Positions 24,991 to 32,409 of a DNA stretch of 35,162 bases are shown here, in pieces. The DNA comes from CAYQTO01 sp964420455. GTDB lineage: Bacteria; Sumerlaeota; Sumerlaeia; SLMS01. The first letter of the stretch is position 1; every line of letters begins with the position of its first letter. Where the stretch lies: assembly GCA_964420455.1 (NCBI GenBank), contig CAYQTO010000016.1, positions 1 through 35,162 of the forward strand, in the 5' to 3' direction. A program made the translations under genes and the position numbers. Below the pieces are notes generated by a model, which saw only the letters and a program-made list of their open reading frames with translations, did no database searches and was not told the DNA's origin.

Positions 24991-26403
24991 ATGCAACTGC
25001 CCTTCAGCCTCCAGCCCCTGTTCGACTTTCTTGGTGGCTTCCTCTCGAACGACCCGACGGTCGGGGCAGCGTACGCGTTTATTCTGGTGGGTGGCCTGGT
25101 CAAGATCGCGCTCATTCTCGGCGGGCTTCTTCAGATTGTTCCCTTCGTCATCCTCCTCGAGCGGAAGATCATCGGCTGGGTACAGGATCGGCCGGGTCCG
25201 AACCGTGCCGGCCCGCTCGGGCTCTTCCACGGCATCCTCGATGGCGTGAAGCTATTCTTCAAGGAGGAGATCACGCCCAAAGGCGTGGACCGGACCTTGT
25301 ACCTCCTCGCGCCGGCCCTCGTGGTCGTACCCGCCTACCTGGCCCTTTGCCTGGTCCCCGTCGGGCCGATCATCTCGGGCGACCATCTCGACGCACTTGC
25401 CTGGTTCCTCCGCCTCGACCCCGCCATGGTCGGCAGCAGCCGCGACGCCGTCATCAACCAGATGCCGATGGCGATCACCAATCCCAACGTCGGCATCCTG
25501 TACCTGCTCGCGATCACGTCGGTCGGTGTCTATGGCATCACGCTGGCCGGGTGGGCTTCCAACAACAAGTGGTCGCTGCTTGGTGGGATTCGCGCCTCGG
25601 CCCAGATGGTCAGCTATGAAATCACGCTCTCGCTTGCCATTATCGGCGTGGTGCTGATGTCGGGCAGCCTGAACCTGTACGAGATTATCGACAGCCAGTC
25701 GGGCGGATTCTGGAACTGGAACGTGATCGCCCAACCGGTGGGCTTCATCCTTTTTGTGGTGGCCATGTTCGCGGAAACGAACCGGTTGCCCTTTGACCTT
25801 GCGGAGGCGGAGGCAGAACTGACCGGCGGCTTTCACACGGAATACTCGTCGATGCGGTTCGCCCTCTTCTTCCTGGGCGAGTACGTGAACATGACGATTG
25901 TCAGCGCCATGTGCGCGACGCTGTTCCTCGGCGGTTTCCTGGGCCCGGTTGGGATGGACGTGCTCGTGGCGGGCGGATGGAACGGGTTGGCGGAGATGCT
26001 AGGCGGCTGGGGCTGGCTCGTGATCGTGGCCAGCTACCTCATTGGGCCGATGGTGATCCTGCCGGCAAAGATCAGCTTCTTTATGTTCCTGTTCATCATG
26101 GCCCGGGCCACGCTGCCACGGCTGCGCTACGACCAGTTGATGGACCTCGGCTGGAAGAAGCTGTTGCCGATCGGGCTCATCAACCTGGTGCTGACGGCGG
26201 TGGCGGTGGCGGTCGATGCGGTGGTGACGCCCAACGGCGAGGTGGAAGTCGCGACGAAGTTTGTGCTGGGCGGCGTGACCCTGGTGTTGTTCCTCGGTTG
26301 GGACCTGCTGTTCTTCACGCCGCGGCGCCGTGCCCAACTCGGCAAGGCGTACCGGAATTACAACCTTGGCAAGGAGCAACGAAAGCCGGCCTTGGCATCC
26401 TGA
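24991..26403 (+). CDS. nuoH: NADH-quinone oxidoreductase subunit H (NuoH)
   Basis: This 470-residue membrane subunit forms the quinone-binding cavity and the start of the proton path. Family blocks seen are LLERKIIGWVQDRPGPNRAGPLGLFHGILDGVKLFFKEE (about 56-94), GWASNNKWSLLGGIRASAQMVSYEI, then AETNRLPFDLAEAEAELTGGFHTEYSSMRFALFFLGEY. It is much longer than E. coli NuoH (325): extra residues lie in the loop after LCLVPVGPII (about 125-165), in GFLGPVGMDVLVAGGWNGLAEMLGG, and at the C-terminal end. No clear Shine-Dalgarno precedes ATG at 24991; the bases before it are GACGACCCCTAG. It is followed after 78 bp by nuoI. Confidence 0.96.
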   Translation: MQLPFSLQPLFDFLGGFLSNDPTVGAAYAFILVGGLVKIALILGGLLQIVPFVILLERKIIGWVQDRPGPNRAGPLGLFHGILDGVKLFFKEEITPKGVDRTLYLLAPALVVVPAYLALCLVPVGPIISGDHLDALAWFLRLDPAMVGSSRDAVINQMPMAITNPNVGILYLLAITSVGVYGITLAGWASNNKWSLLGGIRASAQMVSYEITLSLAIIGVVLMSGSLNLYEIIDSQSGGFWNWNVIAQPVGFILFVVAMFAETNRLPFDLAEAEAELTGGFHTEYSSMRFALFFLGEYVNMTIVSAMCATLFLGGFLGPVGMDVLVAGGWNGLAEMLGGWGWLVIVASYLIGPMVILPAKISFFMFLFIMARATLPRLRYDQLMDLGWKKLLPIGLINLVLTAVAVAVDAVVTPNGEVEVATKFVLGGVTLVLFLGWDLLFFTPRRRAQLGKAYRNYNLGKEQRKPALAS

Positions 26404-26481
26404 CCGCTTGATTGCGGGTAGCCCCCTGTTTCGGCCTGATCAAGCCGGGGGCACGAACTGCCAGGGCAGGAGACACGAACG

Positions 26482-27021
26482 ATGTTACTTGAACTTGCAC
26501 AAGGTTTCGCCCAGACGAGCAAGCACGTGGTCCGCTACCTTTTCGGGGGCGGTAATGTGACGCTGGAGTATCCGGAAGTAAAGCGCGAGCAGCCGCCGTT
26601 CTTCCGCGGGCGCCATCGGCTCCAGCGCTACGAGGACGGCCTCGAGCGCTGCGTGGGCTGCGCCCTCTGCGCGGCCGTCTGCCCTTCCGAGGCGATCTAC
26701 CTCGAGGCGAAGGAAAACACGCCGGAGCTGCGCGTGTCGGCCGGCGAGCGCTACGCCGAGATTTACCAAATCCACCTCCTGCGCTGCATTTTCTGTGGCT
26801 TCTGCGAGGAGGCCTGCCCCGAGAACGCAATCGTCATGGGGCCATCCTACGAACTGGCGATGGACAAGCGGACCGACTTCATCGCAAACAAGGAAGACAT
26901 GCTCGACGCGCCGGAGAAGGGGTTCGGGACGTACCACGACTACGATCCGTACGTGTCGCACGTGTCGGAGGAATCCGATCGCGAGGCGAACGCGGATCCT
27001 TGGACAATCAAGGCTGGCTGA
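26482..27021 (+). CDS. nuoI: NADH-quinone oxidoreductase subunit I (NuoI)
   Basis: This 179-residue ferredoxin-like subunit ligates clusters N6a and N6b of complex I. Two C-x2-C-x2-C-x3-C motifs are complete: C57, C60, C63, C67 (RCVGCALCAAVCP) and C102, C105, C108, C112 (RCIFCGFCEEACP). The N-terminal amphipathic helix (LLELAQGFAQTSKHVVRYLF) fits membrane contact. The acidic C-tail is ordinary for the family. GGCAGGAG ten bases before ATG supports the start. A terminator-like hairpin follows the stop before nuoJ. Confidence 0.97.
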   Translation: MLLELAQGFAQTSKHVVRYLFGGGNVTLEYPEVKREQPPFFRGRHRLQRYEDGLERCVGCALCAAVCPSEAIYLEAKENTPELRVSAGERYAEIYQIHLLRCIFCGFCEEACPENAIVMGPSYELAMDKRTDFIANKEDMLDAPEKGFGTYHDYDPYVSHVSEESDREANADPWTIKAG

Positions 27022-27046
27022 CGTGACCTGCAGTTGAAATGACACG

Positions 27047-27082
27047 AATCGGGGGTTGGACCTGCTCCAAGCCCCGATTTTT
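27047..27082 (+). terminator. Terminator-like hairpin inside the complex I cluster (nuoI/nuoJ)
   Basis: AATCGGGGGTTGGA (27047-27060) pairs with TCCAAGCCCCGATT (27066-27079) with a single G-G mismatch and a five-base loop, ending in TTTTT (27078-27082). It has the form of an intrinsic terminator, yet nuoJ begins 37 bases later in the same direction. It may attenuate transcription or stabilise an RNA end. Confidence 0.6.
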
Positions 27083-27119
27083 GATGCCCGGTGGGCGACC
27101 CAAGGACGGACGGACTGGA

Positions 27120-27680
27120 ATGGACCTCATCGTCTACTCGCTGCTGTTTCTGATGACCGTTGGCTTCGCGCTCGGCGTGTTGGCGAACCGCAACACGGTC
27201 AAGAGCGCCATGTGCCTGGTGGGCGTGATGCTGTGCATCGCGGTCAACTACCTGCTCATGCGCCAGGAGTTTGTCGCCTTCATCCAGGTGGTCGTGTACG
27301 CGGGGGCGATCATGGTGTTGTTCCTGTTCGTGATCATGCTGCTGAACCTGCGCGAGCCGGAGACGACGCCCTGGTACCTGCGAAGTGCACGGTTCTGGGG
27401 CGGGGCGCTGGGGATCACCTTCTTCTTCGTGCTGGCGGCCGGCATCTCGGTGTTCTTCCAGGGCGAGGGCCAGCCGGGGGCGATCCTCACGGAGCAGGCC
27501 ATCGCCGAGCGCGAAACCCCCGAGGTCATCCTCCTTTCCACGCTCATGATTACGGAGTACATCGTGCCGTTCATCCTGACGTCGGTGCTTCTGCTGGTGG
27601 CGGTGATCGGGGCGATTGTGACGGCCCGCCGCAAGGACGAGGAAGGCAACGAGATCGTGATGGAAGAGGAGGCGGCCTGA
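27120..27680 (+). CDS. nuoJ: NADH-quinone oxidoreductase subunit J (NuoJ)
   Basis: This 186-residue membrane subunit has five predicted helices and the conserved segment FVAFIQVVVYAGAIMVLFLFVIMLLNL (about 55-81), which contains the pi-bulge helix region of NuoJ. I chose ATG at 27120, which begins with the usual hydrophobic first helix. The frame is open from 27039, but that extension would code through the terminator-like hairpin and has polar, Arg/Pro-rich residues. The C-terminus is short and acidic (EEEAA). The gap to nuoK is six bases. Confidence 0.94.
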   Translation: MDLIVYSLLFLMTVGFALGVLANRNTVKSAMCLVGVMLCIAVNYLLMRQEFVAFIQVVVYAGAIMVLFLFVIMLLNLREPETTPWYLRSARFWGGALGITFFFVLAAGISVFFQGEGQPGAILTEQAIAERETPEVILLSTLMITEYIVPFILTSVLLLVAVIGAIVTARRKDEEGNEIVMEEEAA

Positions 27681-27686
27681 GGCGCC

Positions 27687-27992
27687 ATGGAGTCGATCTT
27701 CGAACCGAACCTGATCCTTTCGGCGATGCTCTTCACGATCGGCATCCTGGGGGTGATGTGGAAGCGCAACGCGATCTCGCTGTTCATGAATGTGGAATTG
27801 ATGCTGAACGCGGCGAACCTCGCGTTTGTGACCTTCGCCTTCGAGCGGGGGCTGCTTGAGGGCGGCATTCTGGTGCTGTTCATCATGACGGTGGCGGCGG
27901 CGGAGGCGGGGGTCGGCCTCGCCATCTGCATCGCCCTGTTCCGCGCCCGGCGCCACATCCGCGTGGACGAGCACGATGCGCTTCACGGCTGA
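27687..27992 (+). CDS. nuoK: NADH-quinone oxidoreductase subunit K (NuoK)
   Basis: This 101-residue protein has three membrane helices and is related to MrpC antiporter subunits. The two conserved membrane glutamates are E37 (NVELMLNAANL) and E73 (AAAEAGVGLAI), matching E36 and E72 in E. coli, which are needed for proton pumping. Length is normal. It starts six bases after the nuoJ stop and is followed 33 bp later by nuoN, not nuoL as in most operons. Confidence 0.97.
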   Translation: MESIFEPNLILSAMLFTIGILGVMWKRNAISLFMNVELMLNAANLAFVTFAFERGLLEGGILVLFIMTVAAAEAGVGLAICIALFRARRHIRVDEHDALHG

Positions 27993-28025
27993 CCAAGGAA
28001 TCCCGACCACGGACCCGAGCGTGAG

Positions 28026-29621
28026 ATGACCGATATCGCGAGTATTCAGGCCTACGTCCCGTCCATTCGCCTGACGGAGATCCTCCCGCTGCTGGTGCTT
28101 CTGGTGGGGGCAATGCTCTGCCTGGTGGCCGACGCGGCGACGAACCGCGACGGGAGCCGGCGAATCCTGCCACTCATCAGCGGCGGAACGCTCCTGCTCG
28201 CCATGCTGACCTTCCTCCCGGGGTTCATGCCCGAGGTGCCGTTCCTCGAGACGACCTTCAACGCTCCTGGCTACATTCAGCTTTCCGCCCTCGTGATGCT
28301 GTTTTCCGCGTTCGTGATGGTGGTGCTGGGGCCCGAGGCGGTCCGCCGGCGCAACCTGCCCAGCGGCGAGTACTACACTCTCGTGCTCTTCGCCGCGCTC
28401 GGGATGGTGCTTCTCGGAATCTCCAACGAGCTCGTGACCGCCTTCATCTCCCTCGAAATCATGTCGCTGTCGCTGTATGTGCTGACGGGGCTCGACCGGC
28501 GGAGTGCCCGCGCGTCCGAGGCATCGTTCAAGTACTTCATCCTCGGCTCCTTTGCCTCGGCGTTCCTCGTGTTTGGAATCGCTTTCCTGTTTGGGGCGAC
28601 GGGGACGACGCGGCTGAACGAGATGGCGGAAATCCTCGCGGCGGGAGTGGTGATCGGGCCTGCGGGAGTCGAGGAAGCCATCAATCCCTTCTGGCTCTTT
28701 CTCGGCTTCGCGCTGGTTCTTGTGGGGATCAGCTTCAAGCTGAGCCTCGCGCCGTTTCACATGTGGGCGCCCGATGTGTACGAGGGGGCGAACACGCCGA
28801 CAACGATCGCCATCGCCACCGGTTCCAAGGTGGCAGGCTTCCTCCTGTTCATGAACATCACGCTGGCGCTGGCGGAATGGGATCCCTTCGGAGCCGCGTC
28901 GGCCTTCATCATCGGGCTGCTGGCGGTGGCGTCGATGCTTTGGGGAAACCTGGCGGCGCTTGTCCAGACCGACATCAAACGGATGCTGGCGTACTCCTCC
29001 GTCGCCCACACGGGCTACCTGACCGTGGGAATTCTCGTGCTGGCGGCATTGCCCGGTCTTTATGAGGATGGAGCCCTGCTGGAATTGCGCCGCGACACGG
29101 TGATCCAGGCGATCGTGCTCTATCTCGCCGGATACACGGTGATGAACGTTCTCGCGCTGGGGATTGCCTTTTATATCCACGGCGAGGGGGACATGAAGGC
29201 CTATCGTGGGTTGTTCTATCGTCGGCGGGTGCCGGCGATCGGGATGGCGGTGGCGATGTTCAGCCTGGTGGGGATCGGCTTCACGCCTCCGACGATCGGC
29301 TTCATGGGCAAGTTCTACCTCTTCAAGGAAGCGGTCCAGGACGGTTTCATCCTGATGGCGGTGATCGCGGTGCTGGCGTCGGTGATCTCGGCGTTCTACT
29401 ACCTTGGGCTGGTGGTTTCGATGTTCATGACCGAGCGCGAGGACGAGTTGCCGGAGGGCATGGGGCTGGCCGGCGCGGCACCGGTTTCCCTCGCGTCGCA
29501 GAACGTGCTGACCCGCGTGGTCCTGATGACTTGTGCGGTGTTGATTTTCGTGTTCGGCCTGCTGCCGACGATGTTCATCAGCTTCGCCTCGGTTCTCGAG
29601 GCGGGCCTGATCGCGTTCTAG
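28026..29621 (+). CDS. nuoN: NADH-quinone oxidoreductase subunit N (NuoN)
   Basis: This 531-residue antiporter-like proton-pumping subunit has about 14 helices. I assign NuoN over NuoL/M because of the SLEIMSLSLYVLTG helix-5 Glu block (near 143), EASFKYFILGSFASAFLVFGIAFLFG, SLAPFHMWAPDVYEGANTPTT (helix-7/8 region with the broken-helix HMW...P motif) and TDIKRMLAYSSVAHTGY. The late block reads FTPPTIGFMGKFYLF, where Leu/Ile-Pro-Pro-Thr-Ala-Gly is typical. The gene sits between nuoK and a small unknown gene, ahead of nuoL and nuoM. The Shine-Dalgarno is weak (GTGAG directly before ATG). Confidence 0.93.
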   Translation: MTDIASIQAYVPSIRLTEILPLLVLLVGAMLCLVADAATNRDGSRRILPLISGGTLLLAMLTFLPGFMPEVPFLETTFNAPGYIQLSALVMLFSAFVMVVLGPEAVRRRNLPSGEYYTLVLFAALGMVLLGISNELVTAFISLEIMSLSLYVLTGLDRRSARASEASFKYFILGSFASAFLVFGIAFLFGATGTTRLNEMAEILAAGVVIGPAGVEEAINPFWLFLGFALVLVGISFKLSLAPFHMWAPDVYEGANTPTTIAIATGSKVAGFLLFMNITLALAEWDPFGAASAFIIGLLAVASMLWGNLAALVQTDIKRMLAYSSVAHTGYLTVGILVLAALPGLYEDGALLELRRDTVIQAIVLYLAGYTVMNVLALGIAFYIHGEGDMKAYRGLFYRRRVPAIGMAVAMFSLVGIGFTPPTIGFMGKFYLFKEAVQDGFILMAVIAVLASVISAFYYLGLVVSMFMTEREDELPEGMGLAGAAPVSLASQNVLTRVVLMTCAVLIFVFGLLPTMFISFASVLEAGLIAF

Positions 29622-29632
29622 GGGCCGCGGCG

Positions 29633-29968
29633 ATGATTGCTCCGTGCAAGTTGACACCGGCGGCCGAGGCGGTGATCCGCGGAATGCTCGGGTTCGAGAC
29701 GGCGGCACCGGTGGTCTCCGCGGAGATCGAGTTCCGCGAGGTGCCTTACTTCCTCGTGGCTCGCTCGCGCGAAAAGTGGTCTGCGGAGCAGGGGGACATC
29801 AACGAGGTGCAGGTGATCGCCGCGAATGAGTTTGGGCTGGTGATCAACCCGGACAACCGTCCGACGGGGGGCGACCTGCCCCAGGCACCGAGGCACACGC
29901 TTGTGCCGTGGCAAAACATTCTCTCGCTTTCCCTCGGCCGCGACGCCGGGGGCCAAGGAGCGTCCTGA
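29633..29968 (+). CDS. Unknown 111-residue soluble protein within the complex I cluster
   Basis: I do not recognise a family. The protein has no membrane helix, no Cys pair and no signal peptide. It has a short N-terminal helix (LTPAAEAVIRGML), a central alternating hydrophobic/charged region that looks beta-rich (SAEIEFREVPYFLVARS, NEVQVIAANEFGLVI) and ends with a LVPWQNILSLSLGRD strand. It starts 11 bases after the nuoN stop and ends five bases before nuoL, in the same direction. That tight packing and good third-position G+C support a real gene. I infer an accessory or assembly factor of complex I. The open frame extends upstream to 29531 inside nuoN, but ATG at 29633 fits the spacing. Confidence 0.7.
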   Translation: MIAPCKLTPAAEAVIRGMLGFETAAPVVSAEIEFREVPYFLVARSREKWSAEQGDINEVQVIAANEFGLVINPDNRPTGGDLPQAPRHTLVPWQNILSLSLGRDAGGQGAS

Positions 29969-29973
29969 CCGCG

Positions 29974-32409
29974 ATGGATTTCATCGGCTTGGTATGGTTG
30001 ATCCCTTTGGTAATGGGGCTGGCGGCGCTGGTAAACGGCGTCGGATGCCGGCGTCTGGGCCAGACGGCGGGGTATCTCTCGGTAGGCGCGATGGCGGCGG
30101 CCTTCGTGCTGTCGCTGGCGATTTTCTTTCAGGTCCGCTCGATCGCCGGCGAGGCGAAGCACGCCCACGACGACCACGCGGGCGAGGCCCACGCCCACGA
30201 CGACCATGGCGACCACGCCAACGACCCGATGATGGCGCGTTGGAACGACCTGTCGGAGGACGGCCGCCACGCGATGAAGGTCGCCTATACCTTCGTCCGC
30301 GCCGAAGACCCGGAAAATCCCAAGCCCTGGGAAACCAGCGTGCGCGGCGGCCTTGGCGGCTACGTACCCCTGTGGAACTGGATTGAAATCCCCAACGTCT
30401 TCTCGGGCGAGAAGCCGATGCGGATCGAGTTCGCCTTCCACGTCGACCAGCTCTCGGCGATCTTCCTCCTCTTCGTCAGCTTCGTCGGCCTTTTGGTGTT
30501 CATCTACGCGACGGGATACATGCGCGAGGAGCACGACGGACACGAGGAACTCGATCCCGGCTACGCCCGGTTCTTCAGCTATCTCGCGCTCTTCGCCGCG
30601 TCGATGTTCACGCTGATCCTCGGCGCCAACATGGTCGTAATGTTCATCGGGTGGGAAGGCGTCGGCCTGTGTTCCTACCTTCTGATCGGTTACTATTTCG
30701 ACAGGCCGTTCAACGAGAAGCTCTCGTGTTCCGATGCCGGCAACAAGGCGTTCATTGTGAACCGGGTGGGCGACTTCGGCCTGCTGGTGGGAATGGCGCT
30801 GCTGTTCTGGGGCTTTGGGACGCTGGACTTCCAGGAGCTCATCACAGCGGTGTCGGCGGGCACGGTACCCGAAGGTTTCGGGTATAACGGGGCGCTGATC
30901 ACGGCGGCGACGCTGCTGATGTTCCTGGGCGCCACGGGCAAGAGCGCCCAGATCCCCCTGTTTACCTGGTTGCCGGACGCGATGGCCGGTCCCACGCCGG
31001 TTTCCGCGCTGATCCATGCCGCGACCATGGTGACCGCCGGTCTCTACATGCTCGCGCGGCTTAACGTTCTCTACATGATGGCGCCGACGACGCTGGTGGT
31101 GGTCGCCATGGTCGGCGGCCTGACCGCACTCATCGCCGCGGTGGTTGGTGTCACCCAGCGCGGCATCAAGAAGATCCTCGCTTACTCGACGGTTTCCCAA
31201 CTCGGCTACATGTTCCTCGCGATGGGCGTGGGGGCATTCGCCGCGGGCATCTTCCATGTGTTCACCCACGCGTTCTTCAAGGCATGCCTCTTCCTCGCGG
31301 CGGGGTCGGTCATTCATGCGCTGCACCACCAGGAAGACGTCTTCAAGATGGGCGGGCTGAAGGCCAGGATGCCACGGACCTGGCTCGCGTACCTGGTCGC
31401 GACGCTGGCGATTGCGGGAATCTTTCCCTTCGCCGGTTTCTTTTCCAAGGACGAGATCCTCTACTTCACGTACATGGCGGGCCAGGGCGACAACCCGCTC
31501 TACATGGCTCTCTATGGGGTTGGCGTGGTCACGGCGGTGCTGACGGCGTTCTATATGGGGCGGTCGCTCTTCCTCGCGTTCCATGGCAAGACGCGCCTGA
31601 GTGAGGAGAAGTTCAACCACGTCCACGAATCGCCGATGAGCATGACGGGTGTGCTGCTGACACTGGCGTTGTTCTCCGCGGTCGTGGGCTTCTGGAACGT
31701 GCCGAAGGGGTTGATCCCGCTGGGGGACTTCAACGCCATGTTCCACCACTTTCTGGAGCCGGTGACGGATCGCGGCGTGCTGCAGGTCGCCCAGGACTAC
31801 CACCAGTTCGAGGGCGCCCATGCACCCTACGGGCCGCTGGTCGTCGGCGAGGTGCTCAAGAACGGCGCGCTCTACGTCGACTACAAGGGGCCTGAGGTCC
31901 TGCTGGCGTTCCTGTCGGTGTTGCTGGCGGCCGGTGGGCTGGGCTTCGCATGGCTGCTCTACGGCAAGGGGAACCTCGAACCGTCGCGCAAGCTCGGCTC
32001 GGGCCTGCTCCGGCCACTTTGGAACATCTCCTGGAATGGCTGGTGGTGGGACGACGTCTATACGTTTGTTTTCGTGAAGGGGTCGACGCGTCTGTACGAG
32101 GCGGTGCTCTGGTTCGACAAGACGGTGGTCGACGGGATCGTGAACGGGACGGGGACGTTTTGCCGCGGGATGGGGACGGAGTTCCGCCGGCTGCAGAACG
32201 GCCAGGTGCAGGTGTACGGCCTGGTGATGTTCATCGGCGTTTGCCTGTTTCTCCTGTATTTCACGCTGGGGCTGGCGACGTTCCTGAGGGACCTGCGCCC
32301 CACCCCCCCGCCGGCCCCGGAGGCCGCCGCCCAGGTGGTTGACCCGCCCGGCACCAACGAGGCCGCGATGGCCGACGCCGGCACCACCCTCGACGGGGAG
32401 CTCAACTGA
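29974..32409 (+). CDS. nuoL: NADH-quinone oxidoreductase subunit L (NuoL) with His-rich insertion
   Basis: This 811-residue proton-pumping subunit is longer than E. coli NuoL (613). The first two helices (5-24, 32-54) are followed by an insertion of about 90 residues rich in His/Asp/Ala (seven His between 63 and 81). Then come the standard FAFHVDQLSAIFLLF segment and helix-5 Glu E228 (MFIGWEGVGLCSYLLIG), the NKAFIVNRVGDFG block, KSAQIPLFTWLPDAMAGPTPVSALIHAATMV, and FTHAFFKACLFLAAGSVIHALHHQ. The C-terminal lateral helix and final membrane helix are present, with an Ala/Pro-rich tail. I chose ATG at 29974; AAGGAG lies 13 bases upstream. The stop shares one base with the nuoM start. One GTCTATAC copy lies near the C-terminal part. 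Confidence 0.95.
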   Translation: MDFIGLVWLIPLVMGLAALVNGVGCRRLGQTAGYLSVGAMAAAFVLSLAIFFQVRSIAGEAKHAHDDHAGEAHAHDDHGDHANDPMMARWNDLSEDGRHAMKVAYTFVRAEDPENPKPWETSVRGGLGGYVPLWNWIEIPNVFSGEKPMRIEFAFHVDQLSAIFLLFVSFVGLLVFIYATGYMREEHDGHEELDPGYARFFSYLALFAASMFTLILGANMVVMFIGWEGVGLCSYLLIGYYFDRPFNEKLSCSDAGNKAFIVNRVGDFGLLVGMALLFWGFGTLDFQELITAVSAGTVPEGFGYNGALITAATLLMFLGATGKSAQIPLFTWLPDAMAGPTPVSALIHAATMVTAGLYMLARLNVLYMMAPTTLVVVAMVGGLTALIAAVVGVTQRGIKKILAYSTVSQLGYMFLAMGVGAFAAGIFHVFTHAFFKACLFLAAGSVIHALHHQEDVFKMGGLKARMPRTWLAYLVATLAIAGIFPFAGFFSKDEILYFTYMAGQGDNPLYMALYGVGVVTAVLTAFYMGRSLFLAFHGKTRLSEEKFNHVHESPMSMTGVLLTLALFSAVVGFWNVPKGLIPLGDFNAMFHHFLEPVTDRGVLQVAQDYHQFEGAHAPYGPLVVGEVLKNGALYVDYKGPEVLLAFLSVLLAAGGLGFAWLLYGKGNLEPSRKLGSGLLRPLWNISWNGWWWDDVYTFVFVKGSTRLYEAVLWFDKTVVDGIVNGTGTFCRGMGTEFRRLQNGQVQVYGLVMFIGVCLFLLYFTLGLATFLRDLRPTPPPAPEAAAQVVDPPGTNEAAMADAGTTLDGELN
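30151..30210 (+). repeat. 30-bp tandem duplication encoding the His-rich NuoL segment
   Basis: ACGCCCACGACGACCA occurs at 30161-30176 and again at 30191-30206, exactly 30 bases apart. The protein repeat is two units of HAHDDH. This suggests recent unit duplication within the loop. Confidence 0.8.
32056..32064 (+). repeat. GTCTATACG word, copy 12
   Basis: In nuoL, read V-Y-T; the only perfect copy in the 12-kb complex I cluster. Confidence 0.9.

Noticed and set aside
26940..29708. 922-residue minus-strand frame opposite nuoJ-K-N
   Set aside because: It is His/Arg/Glu-rich without domains and antisense to three certain complex I genes.
30161..30206. Short direct repeat that could suggest a CRISPR array
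   Set aside because: There are only two units, in frame and coding for a His-rich loop of NuoL.
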